21,883 bases of DNA, from assembly GCA_023410575.1 (NCBI GenBank), contig JAEYPP010000056.1:1-21883 (forward strand). The letters are read 5' to 3'. Each line of letters starts with the position of its first letter. The first letter of the stretch is position 1. The notes below the pieces were generated by a model. It saw only the letters and a program-made list of their open reading frames with translations, made no database searches and was not told the DNA's origin. This DNA comes from Bacillota bacterium. GTDB taxonomy: Bacteria > Bacillota > Clostridia > Lachnospirales > Lachnospiraceae. Shown here one piece after another: positions 7,071-15,196 of the stretch. The position numbers and the translations under genes were made by a program.

Positions 7071-8693
7071 ATGAAAAAGAAAATTATACTGCGACAAAGT
7101 GTAGCATTAATTTTAATTTTTTCTTTAATATTTTCATGGTTTACACCAGAAGTTATGGCGGCCACCATGACTGATATTCGTGTTGGATTAACAAATCTGT
7201 ATCAGAATAAAGCCACTCTTAAAATTGCAACAACGAAAATTGGAATGGGATATAGTATTAATGACCAATTTAAAAGTGAAACGGTTTTTAGTTCTAGCAC
7301 TGGTTTTACCTTTCAAGTAGCAAAAGGAGATTACTATATCCTAGATAAGACTTTTCAAAGTTATCGTGATGCAATGGAAGTTGTAAAGAAAATTGAAAGA
7401 CTTGGAGTAAAAGCGTATCCAGTTAGCATTTATCGTGAGACATGGAAAGTATATGTGGGTGGATACAATTCTTTAGCTGAACTTGAGGAAGCGAAAAAGC
7501 TATTAGGAACTAATTATAGTTATTCCTATCAAGGACCTTATGCAGATAACGGACATCGAATTCTGATACTTGGTGATAATCTAACCGTGTTACTTGATGG
7601 CAAAACGTTAGGTGCATACCCTCAATTTAAAGCAATATCTTTAAACAGTAACAAAAATGCGATCCTAAATCTTGGTACGAGACAATACCGTGGACGTATC
7701 GAAATTGGTCGCTATGGTAATTCGTCTTTAACAGCTGTGAATATTATTAACATAGAATCTTATCTGTATAGTGTTGTGCCAAGTGAAATGACGAGCTCCT
7801 GGCCAACCGAAAGTTTAAAAGCTCAAGCAGTATGTGCGAGAAGTTATACACTCTCAAAGACAAAGTATGGAACCGATTCGGATATTACATCACCTTATTG
7901 TATTAACGATACAACTTCATATCAAAGTTACAAAGGATATGGGGTTGAGACGACAGCAACCACTGCAGCTGTAAATGCGACAAGAGGCAATGTCATTACT
8001 TATGAGGGTGATATAATTAGCTCTTATTATTTTTCAACCTCCGGTGGAAGAACAGAAAGCTCATATAATGTATGGGGTTCAAAATCTCCTTATTTAGTAA
8101 GTGTGACCGATGAATATGAGACAGAACCAGAAAAAGGTCCTTGGGTAATTGCAATGTCAAAGAGTGAAATCGCAAGACGTCTTTCTAATGCAGGCATGGT
8201 AGTTGGTAATATAGCTAGTATAACGGTTCAGTCAGAAACAGAATCAGGCCGAGTTAGTAAATTAAAAATTGTTGGTGATTATCAGACTCAAGTATTACAA
8301 ACAGAGCAAATAAGAACAATTTTTGAACTGTATAGTACGAAATTTAAAGTTGTAAAAAGTGGTCAGAATACAGATTATGTCGTGGCACGAAGTAGCAGTG
8401 GAAAGTCAAAGGTAGAATTAAGTGATAGTTATGTCATCAATGGAGATGGGAAGATAACCACATTAGATCAAGAAGAACAGCAAATTTATGTGGTGAAAAG
8501 TAGTGATAATTTAACCGCATTTATCAAAGATGGTCCGACATCAGATGATGTTTATTACTTTGTAGGCTTAGGATATGGTCATGGAGTTGGGATGAGTCAG
8601 TCAGGAGCAAAAGGATTAGCCAAAAAAGGGTATTCTTATATAGAAATATTGCAATACTATTTTCAAGGATGTTCCATTGAATATATCAAATAG
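7071..8693 (+). CDS. Secreted SpoIID/LytB-domain protein with SPOR-like N-terminal region
   Basis: The 540-residue protein has a signal peptide (basic start MKKKIILR, hydrophobic core 9-23, likely cut after VMA at 28-30). Residues about 84-147 (AKGDYYILDKTF..., YRETWKVYVGGYNSLAE) resemble a SPOR peptidoglycan-binding module. The SpoIID domain follows: NIESYLYSVVPSEM at 227-240 with the presumed catalytic E239, SLKAQAVCARSY at 248-259, and the C-terminal GYGHGVGMSQSGAKG at 501-515. SpoIID-type enzymes are lytic transglycosylases acting on denuded glycan strands. In spore formers SpoIID itself drives engulfment; here the gene sits beside queA rather than with spoIIID or spoIIQ, so a vegetative or LytB-like wall role is equally possible. 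TATAAT at 7035-7040 may be its -10 box, but the -35 is poor. Confidence 0.9.
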   Translation: MKKKIILRQSVALILIFSLIFSWFTPEVMAATMTDIRVGLTNLYQNKATLKIATTKIGMGYSINDQFKSETVFSSSTGFTFQVAKGDYYILDKTFQSYRDAMEVVKKIERLGVKAYPVSIYRETWKVYVGGYNSLAELEEAKKLLGTNYSYSYQGPYADNGHRILILGDNLTVLLDGKTLGAYPQFKAISLNSNKNAILNLGTRQYRGRIEIGRYGNSSLTAVNIINIESYLYSVVPSEMTSSWPTESLKAQAVCARSYTLSKTKYGTDSDITSPYCINDTTSYQSYKGYGVETTATTAAVNATRGNVITYEGDIISSYYFSTSGGRTESSYNVWGSKSPYLVSVTDEYETEPEKGPWVIAMSKSEIARRLSNAGMVVGNIASITVQSETESGRVSKLKIVGDYQTQVLQTEQIRTIFELYSTKFKVVKSGQNTDYVVARSSSGKSKVELSDSYVINGDGKITTLDQEEQQIYVVKSSDNLTAFIKDGPTSDDVYYFVGLGYGHGVGMSQSGAKGLAKKGYSYIEILQYYFQGCSIEYIK

Positions 8694-8723
8694 CAGATAG
8701 AGAAAGAAGAAAAGAGAAGAAAG

Positions 8724-9812
8724 ATGAAGACGCACGATTTTTATTTTGATTTACCAGAAGAATTAATTGCACAAGATCCATTGGAGGATCGTTCAAGTTC
8801 TCGATTGTTAGTACTTAATAAAGTAACAGGTGAAATGGAACACAAACATTTTCATGATATTATCCATTATCTTAAACCGGGTGACTGTTTAGTATTGAAT
8901 AATACAAAGGTAATCCCAGCTCGTTTATTCGGAGAAAGAATCATTGATAAATCAGAACCGTTAGCTCCAGGCTGTAGTTATCCAAAAGAAGGTGCAACGA
9001 TTGAACTGTTATTGCTAAAACGTCTCAAGAATGATGTCTGGGAGACATTAGTACGACCAGGTAAAAAAGCAAAGGTTGGGACAAAGATTAAATTTGGCGA
9101 TGGAAGATTAGTTGGCGAAATTATCGAAGTAATGGAAGAGGGCAATCGTAAAGTGCAATTTACGTATGAGGGAATATTTGAAGAAATTCTTGATGCACTT
9201 GGTCAGATGCCATTGCCACCGTACATCACGCATGAGTTAAAAGATAAAACACGTTATCAGACTGTTTATGCAAAGTATGAGGGTTCAGCAGCAGCTCCTA
9301 CCGCTGGCTTACATTTTACAAAGGAACTATTAGACCAAATCAATCAAATGGGTGTTACAATCGCAACAGTTACGTTACATGTTGGGTTAGGAACATTTCG
9401 ACCTGTAAAAGAAGAAAATATTTTAGAGCATCATATGCATTCTGAATTTTACCAGATACTACCGGAAGAAGCGAAGAAAATTAACGACGCGAAAAAAGCC
9501 GGAGGAAGAATTATATGTGTAGGTACAACAAGTTGTCGAACGCTAGAATCTGCAGCAGAAGAAGATGGTACCGTTCGTGCAGAAAGCAGAGCAACAGAAA
9601 TATTTATATATCCTGGATATAAGTTTAAAGTACTTGATTGTTTAATTACAAACTTTCATTTACCGGAATCAACGTTATTGATGCTTGTCTCTGCATTAGC
9701 TGGCAGAGAGAATGTAATGAATGCTTATTGTATCGCTGTTAAAGAACACTATCGATTCTTTTCTTTCGGAGACGCAATGATGCTAACGGATAGTTTAAAA
9801 TGTGTTTTATAG
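8724..9812 (+). CDS. queA: tRNA preQ1(34) S-adenosylmethionine ribosyltransferase-isomerase
   Basis: QueA transfers and isomerises the ribosyl part of S-adenosylmethionine onto preQ1 in tRNA, giving epoxyqueuosine at the wobble base. The 362-residue protein shows YFDLPEELIAQDPLEDR near 7-23, NNTKVIPARL at 59-68, the highly conserved YEGSAAAPTAGLHFT near 185-199, VGLGTFRPV at 220-228 and TNFHLPESTLL at 309-319. It is slightly longer than the usual 340-345 residues because of an insertion around 74-90. The start lies behind an AAGAGAAGAAAG purine tract, 30 nt after the SpoIID-like gene, so these two are likely co-transcribed. Confidence 0.96.
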   Translation: MKTHDFYFDLPEELIAQDPLEDRSSSRLLVLNKVTGEMEHKHFHDIIHYLKPGDCLVLNNTKVIPARLFGERIIDKSEPLAPGCSYPKEGATIELLLLKRLKNDVWETLVRPGKKAKVGTKIKFGDGRLVGEIIEVMEEGNRKVQFTYEGIFEEILDALGQMPLPPYITHELKDKTRYQTVYAKYEGSAAAPTAGLHFTKELLDQINQMGVTIATVTLHVGLGTFRPVKEENILEHHMHSEFYQILPEEAKKINDAKKAGGRIICVGTTSCRTLESAAEEDGTVRAESRATEIFIYPGYKFKVLDCLITNFHLPESTLLMLVSALAGRENVMNAYCIAVKEHYRFFSFGDAMMLTDSLKCVL

Positions 9813-9844
9813 CCTAAAAAGCAGTTATTGTATAAGAAATTACC

Positions 9845-9874
9845 TTGAATTATTGAACTAACATGTGGTAAAAT
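9845..9874 (+). promoter_or_regulatory. Possible promoter in the queA-phosphohexomutase gap
   Basis: TTGAAT (9845-9850), an 18-nt spacer and TAAAAT (9869-9874) form a reasonable sigma-A promoter. It would start RNA at about 9881, inside the left arm of the hairpin described next, leaving a 180-nt leader before the gene at 10065. Confidence 0.4.
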
Positions 9875-9877
9875 ATT

Positions 9878-9907
9878 TAGCGGAGTTCTATGATAGGAAC
9901 ACCGCTA
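9878..9907 (+). other. Stable hairpin in the 252-bp gap after queA
   Basis: The arms tagcgg (9878-9883) and ccgcta (9902-9907) pair, then an A-A mismatch, then gttc with gaac (9885-9888, 9897-9900) around an 8-nt loop. Only TTT follows, so it is a poor terminator for queA. It may instead be a 5' end stabiliser or operator for the next gene. Confidence 0.5.
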
Positions 9908-10064
9908 TTTATGACCCTAAAGTGTTTGACATCATTTTGTACTTTTAACAGCTGAATCCTATCAGTGATAAGAGAAATTTTTCGGGTAGGGTTGATATAC
10001 ATTTCGTGTATTAAATTAGCTATAATAATGATTTACTACATAGTAGTGAGAAAGTGAGGTAACA

Positions 10065-11786
10065 ATGAATTATTTAGATACGTATCGTTTGTGGTGTGAG
10101 GATAGTTATTTTGATGAAGCTACTAAAGCAGAATTGTTAGCAATCAAAGATAATGAGGCAGAAATTAAAGAACGCTTTTATAAGGATCTTGAATTTGGTA
10201 CAGGTGGCCTTCGTGGTATTATTGGAGCAGGTACAAATCGTATGAATCTTTATACCGTTCGAAGAGCTACCCAAGGTCTAGCAAATTTCATCATCCGTGA
10301 AAATGCTCAGGATAAAGGTGTTGTAATTGCATATGATTGCAGAAATATGTCCATAGAGTTTAGTGAAGAAGCAGCATTATGCTTATGTGCAAATGGTATT
10401 AAAGCCTACCGCTTCGATTCTTTGCGCCCAACGCCTGAATTATCATTTGCATTGCGTGAATTAGGTTGTACGGCAGGAATCGTTGTAACAGCAAGCCATA
10501 ACCCAGCTGAATATAATGGATATAAGGTATATTGGGAAGATGGAGCTCAGATTACATCTCCAAAAGATGAGGAGATTATAACAGAAGTGAATTCTATTAC
10601 CGATTACAATACGGTAAAGACAATGAGCAAAGCAGATGCAATCGCAGCTGGTTTATATCATGAAATTGGTAAGGAAATCGATGATAAATATATTGATACA
10701 ATTAAGAAATTAGTATTGAATCCAGACCTAGTTAAAGAAGTTGGAAAGGAATTAAAGATTGTATTCACACCACTTCATGGAACAGGTAATGTATTAGTGC
10801 GCCGTGTACTTAATGAATTAGGTTTTCAGAATGTATATGTAGTACCAGAACAGGAAAAACCTGACGGTAATTTCAGCTCAGTAAAATCTCCAAACCCAGA
10901 AGATCCTAATGCTTTTACATTAGCTTTGGAATTAGCTAAAAAGGTAGATGCTGATATTATTTGTGCAACTGATCCAGATGCAGACCGTCTTGGCGTTTAT
11001 GCAAAGGATTCAAAATCTGGAGAGTATGTATCATTTACTGGTAATATGTCAGGTATGTTAATCTGTGAGTATGTCTTAAGTCAGAGAAAGGCTTATGGTA
11101 AAATTGCCAATGATGGTGCTCTCATTAAGACAATCGTTACTACAAATATGGCAGATAAAGTAGCACAGGCTTATAATATTAAATTAATCGAAGTATTGAC
11201 TGGTTTTAAATATATCGGTGAGCAGATTAAGTATTTTGAGCAAAACAATTCCGGAACTTATGAGTTTGGGTTTGAAGAAAGCTATGGCTGTCTTGTAGGT
11301 ACTCATGCAAGAGATAAGGATGCAGTAGTAGCAGTTATGGAATTATGTGAAGCAGCAGCTTATTATTCTACAAAAGGACTTACTTTATGGGATCAGATGC
11401 TTGAGATTTACAAGAAGTATGGTTACTTTAAAGAAGGTCTTCAGACAATTACACTCAAAGGTGTAGAGGGTGCGGCAAAGATTAAAGAAATGATGGAAAG
11501 TTTCCGTTTAAATCCTCCAAAAGCATTGGGAGATTATCGTGTGATGGCATTCCGTGATTATGAGCATGATACCATTCAAAACCTTGAAACAGGTGAAGTA
11601 ACAAAGACTGGTTTACCAAAATCAGATGTTCTTTATTTCGACTTAAATGATGATGCTTGGGTTTGTGTTCGACCATCTGGTACTGAACCAAAGATTAAGT
11701 TTTACATTGGAGTAAAGGGTTCTAGTTTAGAGGATGCAAACAACAAAGTGGAAGAATTAACAAAAGCTTTAATGGAATTAGTCTAA
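10065..11786 (+). CDS. pgcA: Phosphoglucomutase/phosphomannomutase (alpha-D-phosphohexomutase)
   Basis: The enzyme moves phosphate between C1 and C6 of glucose or mannose through a phosphoserine intermediate. It links glucose-6-phosphate to glucose-1-phosphate for UDP-glucose and glycogen, and complements GalE. The 573-residue protein has all four family boxes: TASHNP at 142-147 with phosphoserine S144, metal-binding DPDADR at 303-308, sugar-binding GFEESYG at 402-408, and phosphate-binding RPSGTEPK at 536-543. FGTGGLRG at 44-51 marks the long PgcA/PGM2-type subfamily. Start at 10065 has GTGAGG close upstream; TATAAT at 10021-10026 may be its -10 box, without a good -35. Substrate preference between glucose and mannose cannot be read here. 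Confidence 0.94.
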   Translation: MNYLDTYRLWCEDSYFDEATKAELLAIKDNEAEIKERFYKDLEFGTGGLRGIIGAGTNRMNLYTVRRATQGLANFIIRENAQDKGVVIAYDCRNMSIEFSEEAALCLCANGIKAYRFDSLRPTPELSFALRELGCTAGIVVTASHNPAEYNGYKVYWEDGAQITSPKDEEIITEVNSITDYNTVKTMSKADAIAAGLYHEIGKEIDDKYIDTIKKLVLNPDLVKEVGKELKIVFTPLHGTGNVLVRRVLNELGFQNVYVVPEQEKPDGNFSSVKSPNPEDPNAFTLALELAKKVDADIICATDPDADRLGVYAKDSKSGEYVSFTGNMSGMLICEYVLSQRKAYGKIANDGALIKTIVTTNMADKVAQAYNIKLIEVLTGFKYIGEQIKYFEQNNSGTYEFGFEESYGCLVGTHARDKDAVVAVMELCEAAAYYSTKGLTLWDQMLEIYKKYGYFKEGLQTITLKGVEGAAKIKEMMESFRLNPPKALGDYRVMAFRDYEHDTIQNLETGEVTKTGLPKSDVLYFDLNDDAWVCVRPSGTEPKIKFYIGVKGSSLEDANNKVEELTKALMELV

Positions 11787-11800
11787 TTTTGCTTAGTATA

Positions 11801-11829
11801 TTGAAATTTGGTAAAATTAGTAGTATTAT
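11801..11829 (+). promoter_or_regulatory. Predicted sigma-A promoter for the FliD-like gene
   Basis: TTGAAA (11801-11806), exactly 17 nt, and TATTAT (11824-11829) form a good promoter. RNA would begin near 11836 and carry a leader of about 127 nt before the ATG at 11963. Confidence 0.6.
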
Positions 11830-11838
11830 AGTATTAAA

Positions 11839-11931
11839 ATATCGATGATAATTGTCGATATATAAAGTGAAAGATTTTTAGACGTGACATGGAGGTCATT
11901 AACGTCTACTAAGAACAATTTGTAACGTTCT
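11839..11931 (+). other. Hairpin-rich leader of the FliD-like gene
   Basis: Three successive inverted repeats lie between the promoter and the ribosome binding site: atatcga/tcgatat (11839-11845 with 11855-11861), tagacgt/acgtcta (11879-11885 with 11902-11908, with gac/gtc inside), and agaac/gttct (11912-11916 with 11927-11931). None is followed by a T-run, so they look like leader structure rather than terminators. Confidence 0.5.
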
Positions 11932-11962
11932 AATAATTCGATAAGCAAAGGAGGGATATCGA

Positions 11963-12736
11963 ATGGCAAGCATATCAAGTAATTATTTTAACTTCTCACC
12001 GAGTTTGTTTGGGACAGCGTCGACAAGTTCAGCTGGTTCTTCTAGCAGTCTCATTGGAGATTATAACAGCATTAAGAATGGTAGCTATAAAAAACTTTTG
12101 TCGGCTTATTATAAGAAACAAGACAGTGAGTCGGTAAACAATTCGGAAGTTAAAAAGACGAATACCGATCAGAAAAGCACAGATAAGACAAAGCTTCAGT
12201 CTATAATAAGTAGTGCTGATAGTTTAAAAACTGCTACTTTATCATTAACTTCAACTGGGAAGAATTCTCTGTTTGAAAAAGTTACGAAGACAGTTACTGA
12301 TGCAACCACTGGAACAACGTCACAAGAAACTGACTATGATATGGATAAACTTGCGGATGCCATTAGTAGTTTTGCTAAATCGTACAATGATACGATTAAA
12401 TCAGCTACTGAAACTGATTCTACGCAGGTTCTACGTAAGACAGCATATATGGTATCAATGACAAAGGCAAATAAGAATTTATTAGCTAAAGTTGGCGTTA
12501 CGATAGGTAGTGATAATACGTTAAGTGTTGACGAAGCAAAGATTAAGAGTGCAAACATGAACGATCTTAAGACCTTATTTCATGGTTCAGATTCCTATGC
12601 AGATCGTGTATACTCAAAAGCAGTAGATATCTCTACAGCCTCTGTCAATGCATTATATGCAAATCGACTATACGGTGCAAACGGTAAGTATAGTACAGCT
12701 GGTATATCTGGTACATTATTCAACCAATACTTATAA
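11963..12736 (+). CDS. FliD-like protein of unknown function
   Basis: A 257-residue protein without cysteine or tryptophan. Residues 1-75 are low-complexity and rich in Ser, Asn, Lys and Thr (MASISSNYFNFSPSLFG), with no signal peptide. A motif SIKNGSYKKLLSAYYKK lies at 36-52. Residues about 128-215 resemble the C-terminal part of the flagellar cap FliD: LADAISSFAKSYNDTI at 130-145 and LLAKVGVTIGSDNTLSVDEA at 173-192, then LKTLFHG (202-208), matching the family pattern of a short loop and LslDe followed by aVkaLF. It is far shorter than FliD and no flagellar genes are nearby. The strong AAAGGAGGG site and structured leader suggest substantial, regulated expression. A flagellum-exported or surface-associated role is only inference. 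Confidence 0.75.
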   Translation: MASISSNYFNFSPSLFGTASTSSAGSSSSLIGDYNSIKNGSYKKLLSAYYKKQDSESVNNSEVKKTNTDQKSTDKTKLQSIISSADSLKTATLSLTSTGKNSLFEKVTKTVTDATTGTTSQETDYDMDKLADAISSFAKSYNDTIKSATETDSTQVLRKTAYMVSMTKANKNLLAKVGVTIGSDNTLSVDEAKIKSANMNDLKTLFHGSDSYADRVYSKAVDISTASVNALYANRLYGANGKYSTAGISGTLFNQYL

Positions 12737-12745
12737 TAAAAATGT

Positions 12746-12793
12746 AAACAGTCTTGCTTAATAAGCTTTTAGCTCTTTTAAGCAAGACTGTTT
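12746..12793. terminator. Bidirectional terminator between convergent genes
   Basis: The arms aaacagtcttgctta (12746-12760) and taagcaagactgttt (12779-12793) pair perfectly over 15 bp around an 18-nt loop. T-runs lie on both sides (TTTTT after the right arm; the complement of AATAAAAA before the left arm), so it can end both the FliD-like transcript and the aroF-tyrA transcript arriving from the right. Confidence 0.92.
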
Positions 12794-12804
12794 TTAAAAG
12801 ATGT

Positions 12805-13917
12805 TTATTTACGTTCGTAGATTGTATAATTATGTGCCTTTAGAATTCTTAACGCTTTGTTTAAAGCCTCTTCTTCATAAAGTTCGATTCGCAGTACTCC
12901 ATCCTCGAATTCTCGATTATGAATAATTCCAATATTTTTAATACTGATTCCATTACTACCGAGTACCGTTGCTATAATTGCAATTGCACCCGGCTCATCA
13001 CTAATATCTAGGAATAGCTCAAAGAAGCGATTTAGTAATCCTTTATGATTCGGAATCGAACTTCGATAAGTACCAGCATCATCAAAAGCTTTATAAATAT
13101 AGTCTGAATTATTGGTCTCAATCGCTTCGATAACATTCTGAATGGAATCTTGAAAGTTCCTTAACTGCTCAATGATACTGTCTGAATTGGATAAACAGAT
13201 ACTTTGCCACATTGTTGGTGAGGAGGATGCAATTCGGGTGATATCTTTAAATCCTCCCGCTGCGAGCATTCGCATTCGTTGTGTCTCGTCATCACTATCT
13301 TTTACGAGGTTTACAAGCAAAGCAGCAATGATATGAGGTATATGACTAATGGCAGCAGTTATCTGATCATGTTCCTTGTAATTCAGGAGTAATGGAATTG
13401 CTTTAATACTTTTTACAAATTGATTGAGTCGTTGAATGTTTTCCTTAGAAACCTCAGAGGTTGGAGTAAGTATATAGTATGCATTTTCCAATAATCGTTC
13501 ACTTGAGTTTTCATATCCGCTCCGTTCAGAGCCTGCCATTGGATGTCCACCAATAAACTGATGGGATAATCCGAGTTCTTTCACTTTTTCATGCATTAAC
13601 GATTTTACACTGCCGACATCCGTTATAATACAAGTATCTGAGATAATATGCTGCAGTCTTGATAGATAAGCAACATTGATATGTACAGGAGCACATAAGA
13701 ATATAATGTCACAACTTTGAAAGTCCGAATCAAAATCGTTACAGATATGGTCGATGACATTATCAGAAAGAGCTTTTTGTAACTGACTGATATTTGCATC
13801 CGTATCATATGCAATGATCTCATAAGGGTGCTGTTCAAAGGCTGCTTGCTTTCTTTTACTCAAGGCTTTGGCAATGGAGCCACCAATTAGCCCCAAGCCA
13901 ATAAAACCTATTTTCAT
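12805..13917 (-). CDS. tyrA: Prephenate dehydrogenase with C-terminal ACT domain
   Basis: TyrA oxidatively decarboxylates prephenate to 4-hydroxyphenylpyruvate, the committed step to tyrosine. The 370-residue protein opens with a Rossmann motif GFIGLGLIGGS at 4-14, followed by VGSVKS at 101-106, the catalytic GGHPMAGSE at 123-131 with H125 as the expected active-site histidine, and SHIPHIIA at 191-198. Residues about 304-366 (ISDEPGAIAIIATVLGSNG onward) form an ACT domain, the usual site of feedback control by tyrosine. It starts 24 nt after the aroF stop and ends just before the bidirectional terminator, so the two genes form a closed operon. Confidence 0.96.
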   Translation of the reverse strand: MKIGFIGLGLIGGSIAKALSKRKQAAFEQHPYEIIAYDTDANISQLQKALSDNVIDHICNDFDSDFQSCDIIFLCAPVHINVAYLSRLQHIISDTCIITDVGSVKSLMHEKVKELGLSHQFIGGHPMAGSERSGYENSSERLLENAYYILTPTSEVSKENIQRLNQFVKSIKAIPLLLNYKEHDQITAAISHIPHIIAALLVNLVKDSDDETQRMRMLAAGGFKDITRIASSSPTMWQSICLSNSDSIIEQLRNFQDSIQNVIEAIETNNSDYIYKAFDDAGTYRSSIPNHKGLLNRFFELFLDISDEPGAIAIIATVLGSNGISIKNIGIIHNREFEDGVLRIELYEEEALNKALRILKAHNYTIYERK

Positions 13918-13941
13918 ATATCAACACCTACACTTTCTTTG

Positions 13942-14955
13942 TTAAAATCTCTTTCCTGCAAGTTTGGCATATGGACGTAATTCTTCACAAAGCTCATCAA
14001 ATTGAGCAAAATTAAGAGATTGTGGACCGTCGGAAAGCGCATTTTTAGGATCTGGATGGGTTTCAATCATCAAGCCATCTGCGCCTACCGCTATTGCGCA
14101 TTTGGCTAATGGAGTAACGTAGTTACGAACACCTGTTGCATGGCTTGGATCTACAATGATTGGAAGATGACTCTTTTCTTTTATAACAGCAACAGCACTA
14201 ATATCTAAAGTATTTCTTGTAGCTGTTTCAAAAGTTCGAATACCACGTTCACAAAGCACTACATTAGAATTTCCTTCCGAGATAATATATTCAGATGCAT
14301 TCAACCAATCATCAATGGTTGCAGCTAAACCACGCTTTAATAAAACAGGAAGGCCAGTTTTTCCTGCTTCCTTTAATAAGTAAAAGTTTTGCATATTACG
14401 TGCACCGATTTGAAGCATATCTACATATTTCACTGCAGCTTCAATGGCGGCAAGACTCGTTACTTCGCAAATTACTGGAAGACCTGTTGCTTCTCGTGCT
14501 TCTTTCATGTATCTTAGACCTTCTTCTTCAAGACCTTGGAAAGAGTATGGACTAGTACGTGGTTTATAAGCGCCGCCACGTAAAATAGTAGCACCAGATT
14601 TTTTAATCGCAATTGCAGTCTGCATAACCTGTTCATGACTTTCCACAGCACAAGGTCCAGACATAATACATAATTCGCTACCACCAATCGTCGTATTTCC
14701 TACTTTTACGACTGTTGGTTCCGGATGAAATTTCTTATTTGCTAATTTGTATGTTTCAGTAACTGGAAGGATATGGTCTACATCTGGAGCGATTTCTAAA
14801 TTACTACAAGATAATCTGGTTTTATCTCCAATAACACCGATGATAGTAACTTCCTTACCAGCGGACACATGAACATCAAGTCCTTTTCCTTTGATTATAC
14901 TTAACACATTGTCAATTGATTCTTTCTTTGCATTTGGTCTCATTACAATTATCAT
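13942..14955 (-). CDS. aroF: 3-Deoxy-7-phosphoheptulonate synthase (type I-beta, AroF)
   Basis: DAHP synthase condenses phosphoenolpyruvate and erythrose-4-phosphate, the first step of the shikimate pathway. The 337-residue protein has an N-terminal ferredoxin-like regulatory region (about 1-65, beginning MIIVMRPNAKKE), known in this subfamily to bind aromatic amino acids. The catalytic barrel follows: metal-binding GPCAVES at 100-106, RGGAYKPRTSPYSFQG at 126-141, LLKRG at 205-209, and DPSHATG at 269-275. No chorismate mutase domain is fused. The start has GGAGG 6 nt upstream on the - strand. The internal ATG four codons later (M5) is less likely. It leads the operon with tyrA. Confidence 0.96.
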   Translation of the reverse strand: MIIVMRPNAKKESIDNVLSIIKGKGLDVHVSAGKEVTIIGVIGDKTRLSCSNLEIAPDVDHILPVTETYKLANKKFHPEPTVVKVGNTTIGGSELCIMSGPCAVESHEQVMQTAIAIKKSGATILRGGAYKPRTSPYSFQGLEEEGLRYMKEAREATGLPVICEVTSLAAIEAAVKYVDMLQIGARNMQNFYLLKEAGKTGLPVLLKRGLAATIDDWLNASEYIISEGNSNVVLCERGIRTFETATRNTLDISAVAVIKEKSHLPIIVDPSHATGVRNYVTPLAKCAIAVGADGLMIETHPDPKNALSDGPQSLNFAQFDELCEELRPYAKLAGKRF

Positions 14956-15126
14956 ATTATGCCTCCAAGAACTCAGGAAGAGCTTATGTAAAGTTCCAAC
15001 CTGGTAATATTAGTATTCACAAAATACTGAATGTTATTTCTATCTAAGTAAAACTAACCATGTTCTATGATAAGATATTAGATCTGAAACAAAAGAAGTT
15101 AGTTTTATAATATCTTTTGTGGAATA
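14956..15126 (-). promoter_or_regulatory. Leader of the aroF-tyrA operon with competing stems
   Basis: About 170 nt separate the predicted RNA start from the aroF ATG. Several exact complementary pairs compete: 15113-15120 with 15089-15096 (8 bp), 15108-15116 with 15072-15080 (9 bp), and 15098-15107 with 15049-15058 (10 bp). The first two share bases, and the second and third cross, so they are mutually exclusive or make a pseudoknot. A further 6-bp hairpin lies at 15012-15028. Near the start, CTTCC can pair with the GGAGG ribosome site around a 9-nt loop. No terminator T-run, T-box consensus or convincing leader peptide was found. Confidence 0.5.
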
Positions 15127-15132
15127 TATGTT

Positions 15133-15161
15133 ATTCTACCTCATTTTATTTTTCGTGTCAA
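15133..15161 (-). promoter_or_regulatory. Predicted sigma-A promoter of aroF-tyrA
   Basis: On the - strand TTGACA (15161-15156), a 17-nt spacer and TAGAAT (15138-15133) nearly match consensus. It is the best promoter in the window by eye. Confidence 0.75.
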
Positions 15162-15170
15162 TACTGTAAT

Positions 15171-15196
15171 GCTTTAAAGTGTAACGCTTTAAAGTG
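15171..15196. repeat. Tandem operator-like repeat upstream of the aroF promoter
   Basis: The 11-mer gctttaaagtg occurs at 15171-15181 and again at 15186-15196, a 15-bp period, each copy holding the palindrome ctttaaag. It begins 9 bp upstream of the aroF -35 box in the divergent region and could bind a regulator. Confidence 0.45.

Noticed and set aside
9958..9974. Sequence resembling a tet operator (ctatcagtgata)
   Set aside because: Only an 11-bp palindromic core matches, no TetR-family gene is near, and short palindromes of this kind occur by chance in AT-rich DNA.
12334..12558. 74-codon - strand frame inside the FliD-like gene
   Set aside because: Antisense shadow; no ribosome site and composition follows the coding strand.
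14295..14555. 86-codon + strand frame inside aroF
   Set aside because: Antisense shadow of a well-supported gene, with no ribosome site and no recognisable motif.
14967..15010. Possible T-box element in the aroF leader (ggttggaac on the - strand)
   Set aside because: It differs from the T-box core, the leader is short, and no terminator/antiterminator pair or stem I is visible.
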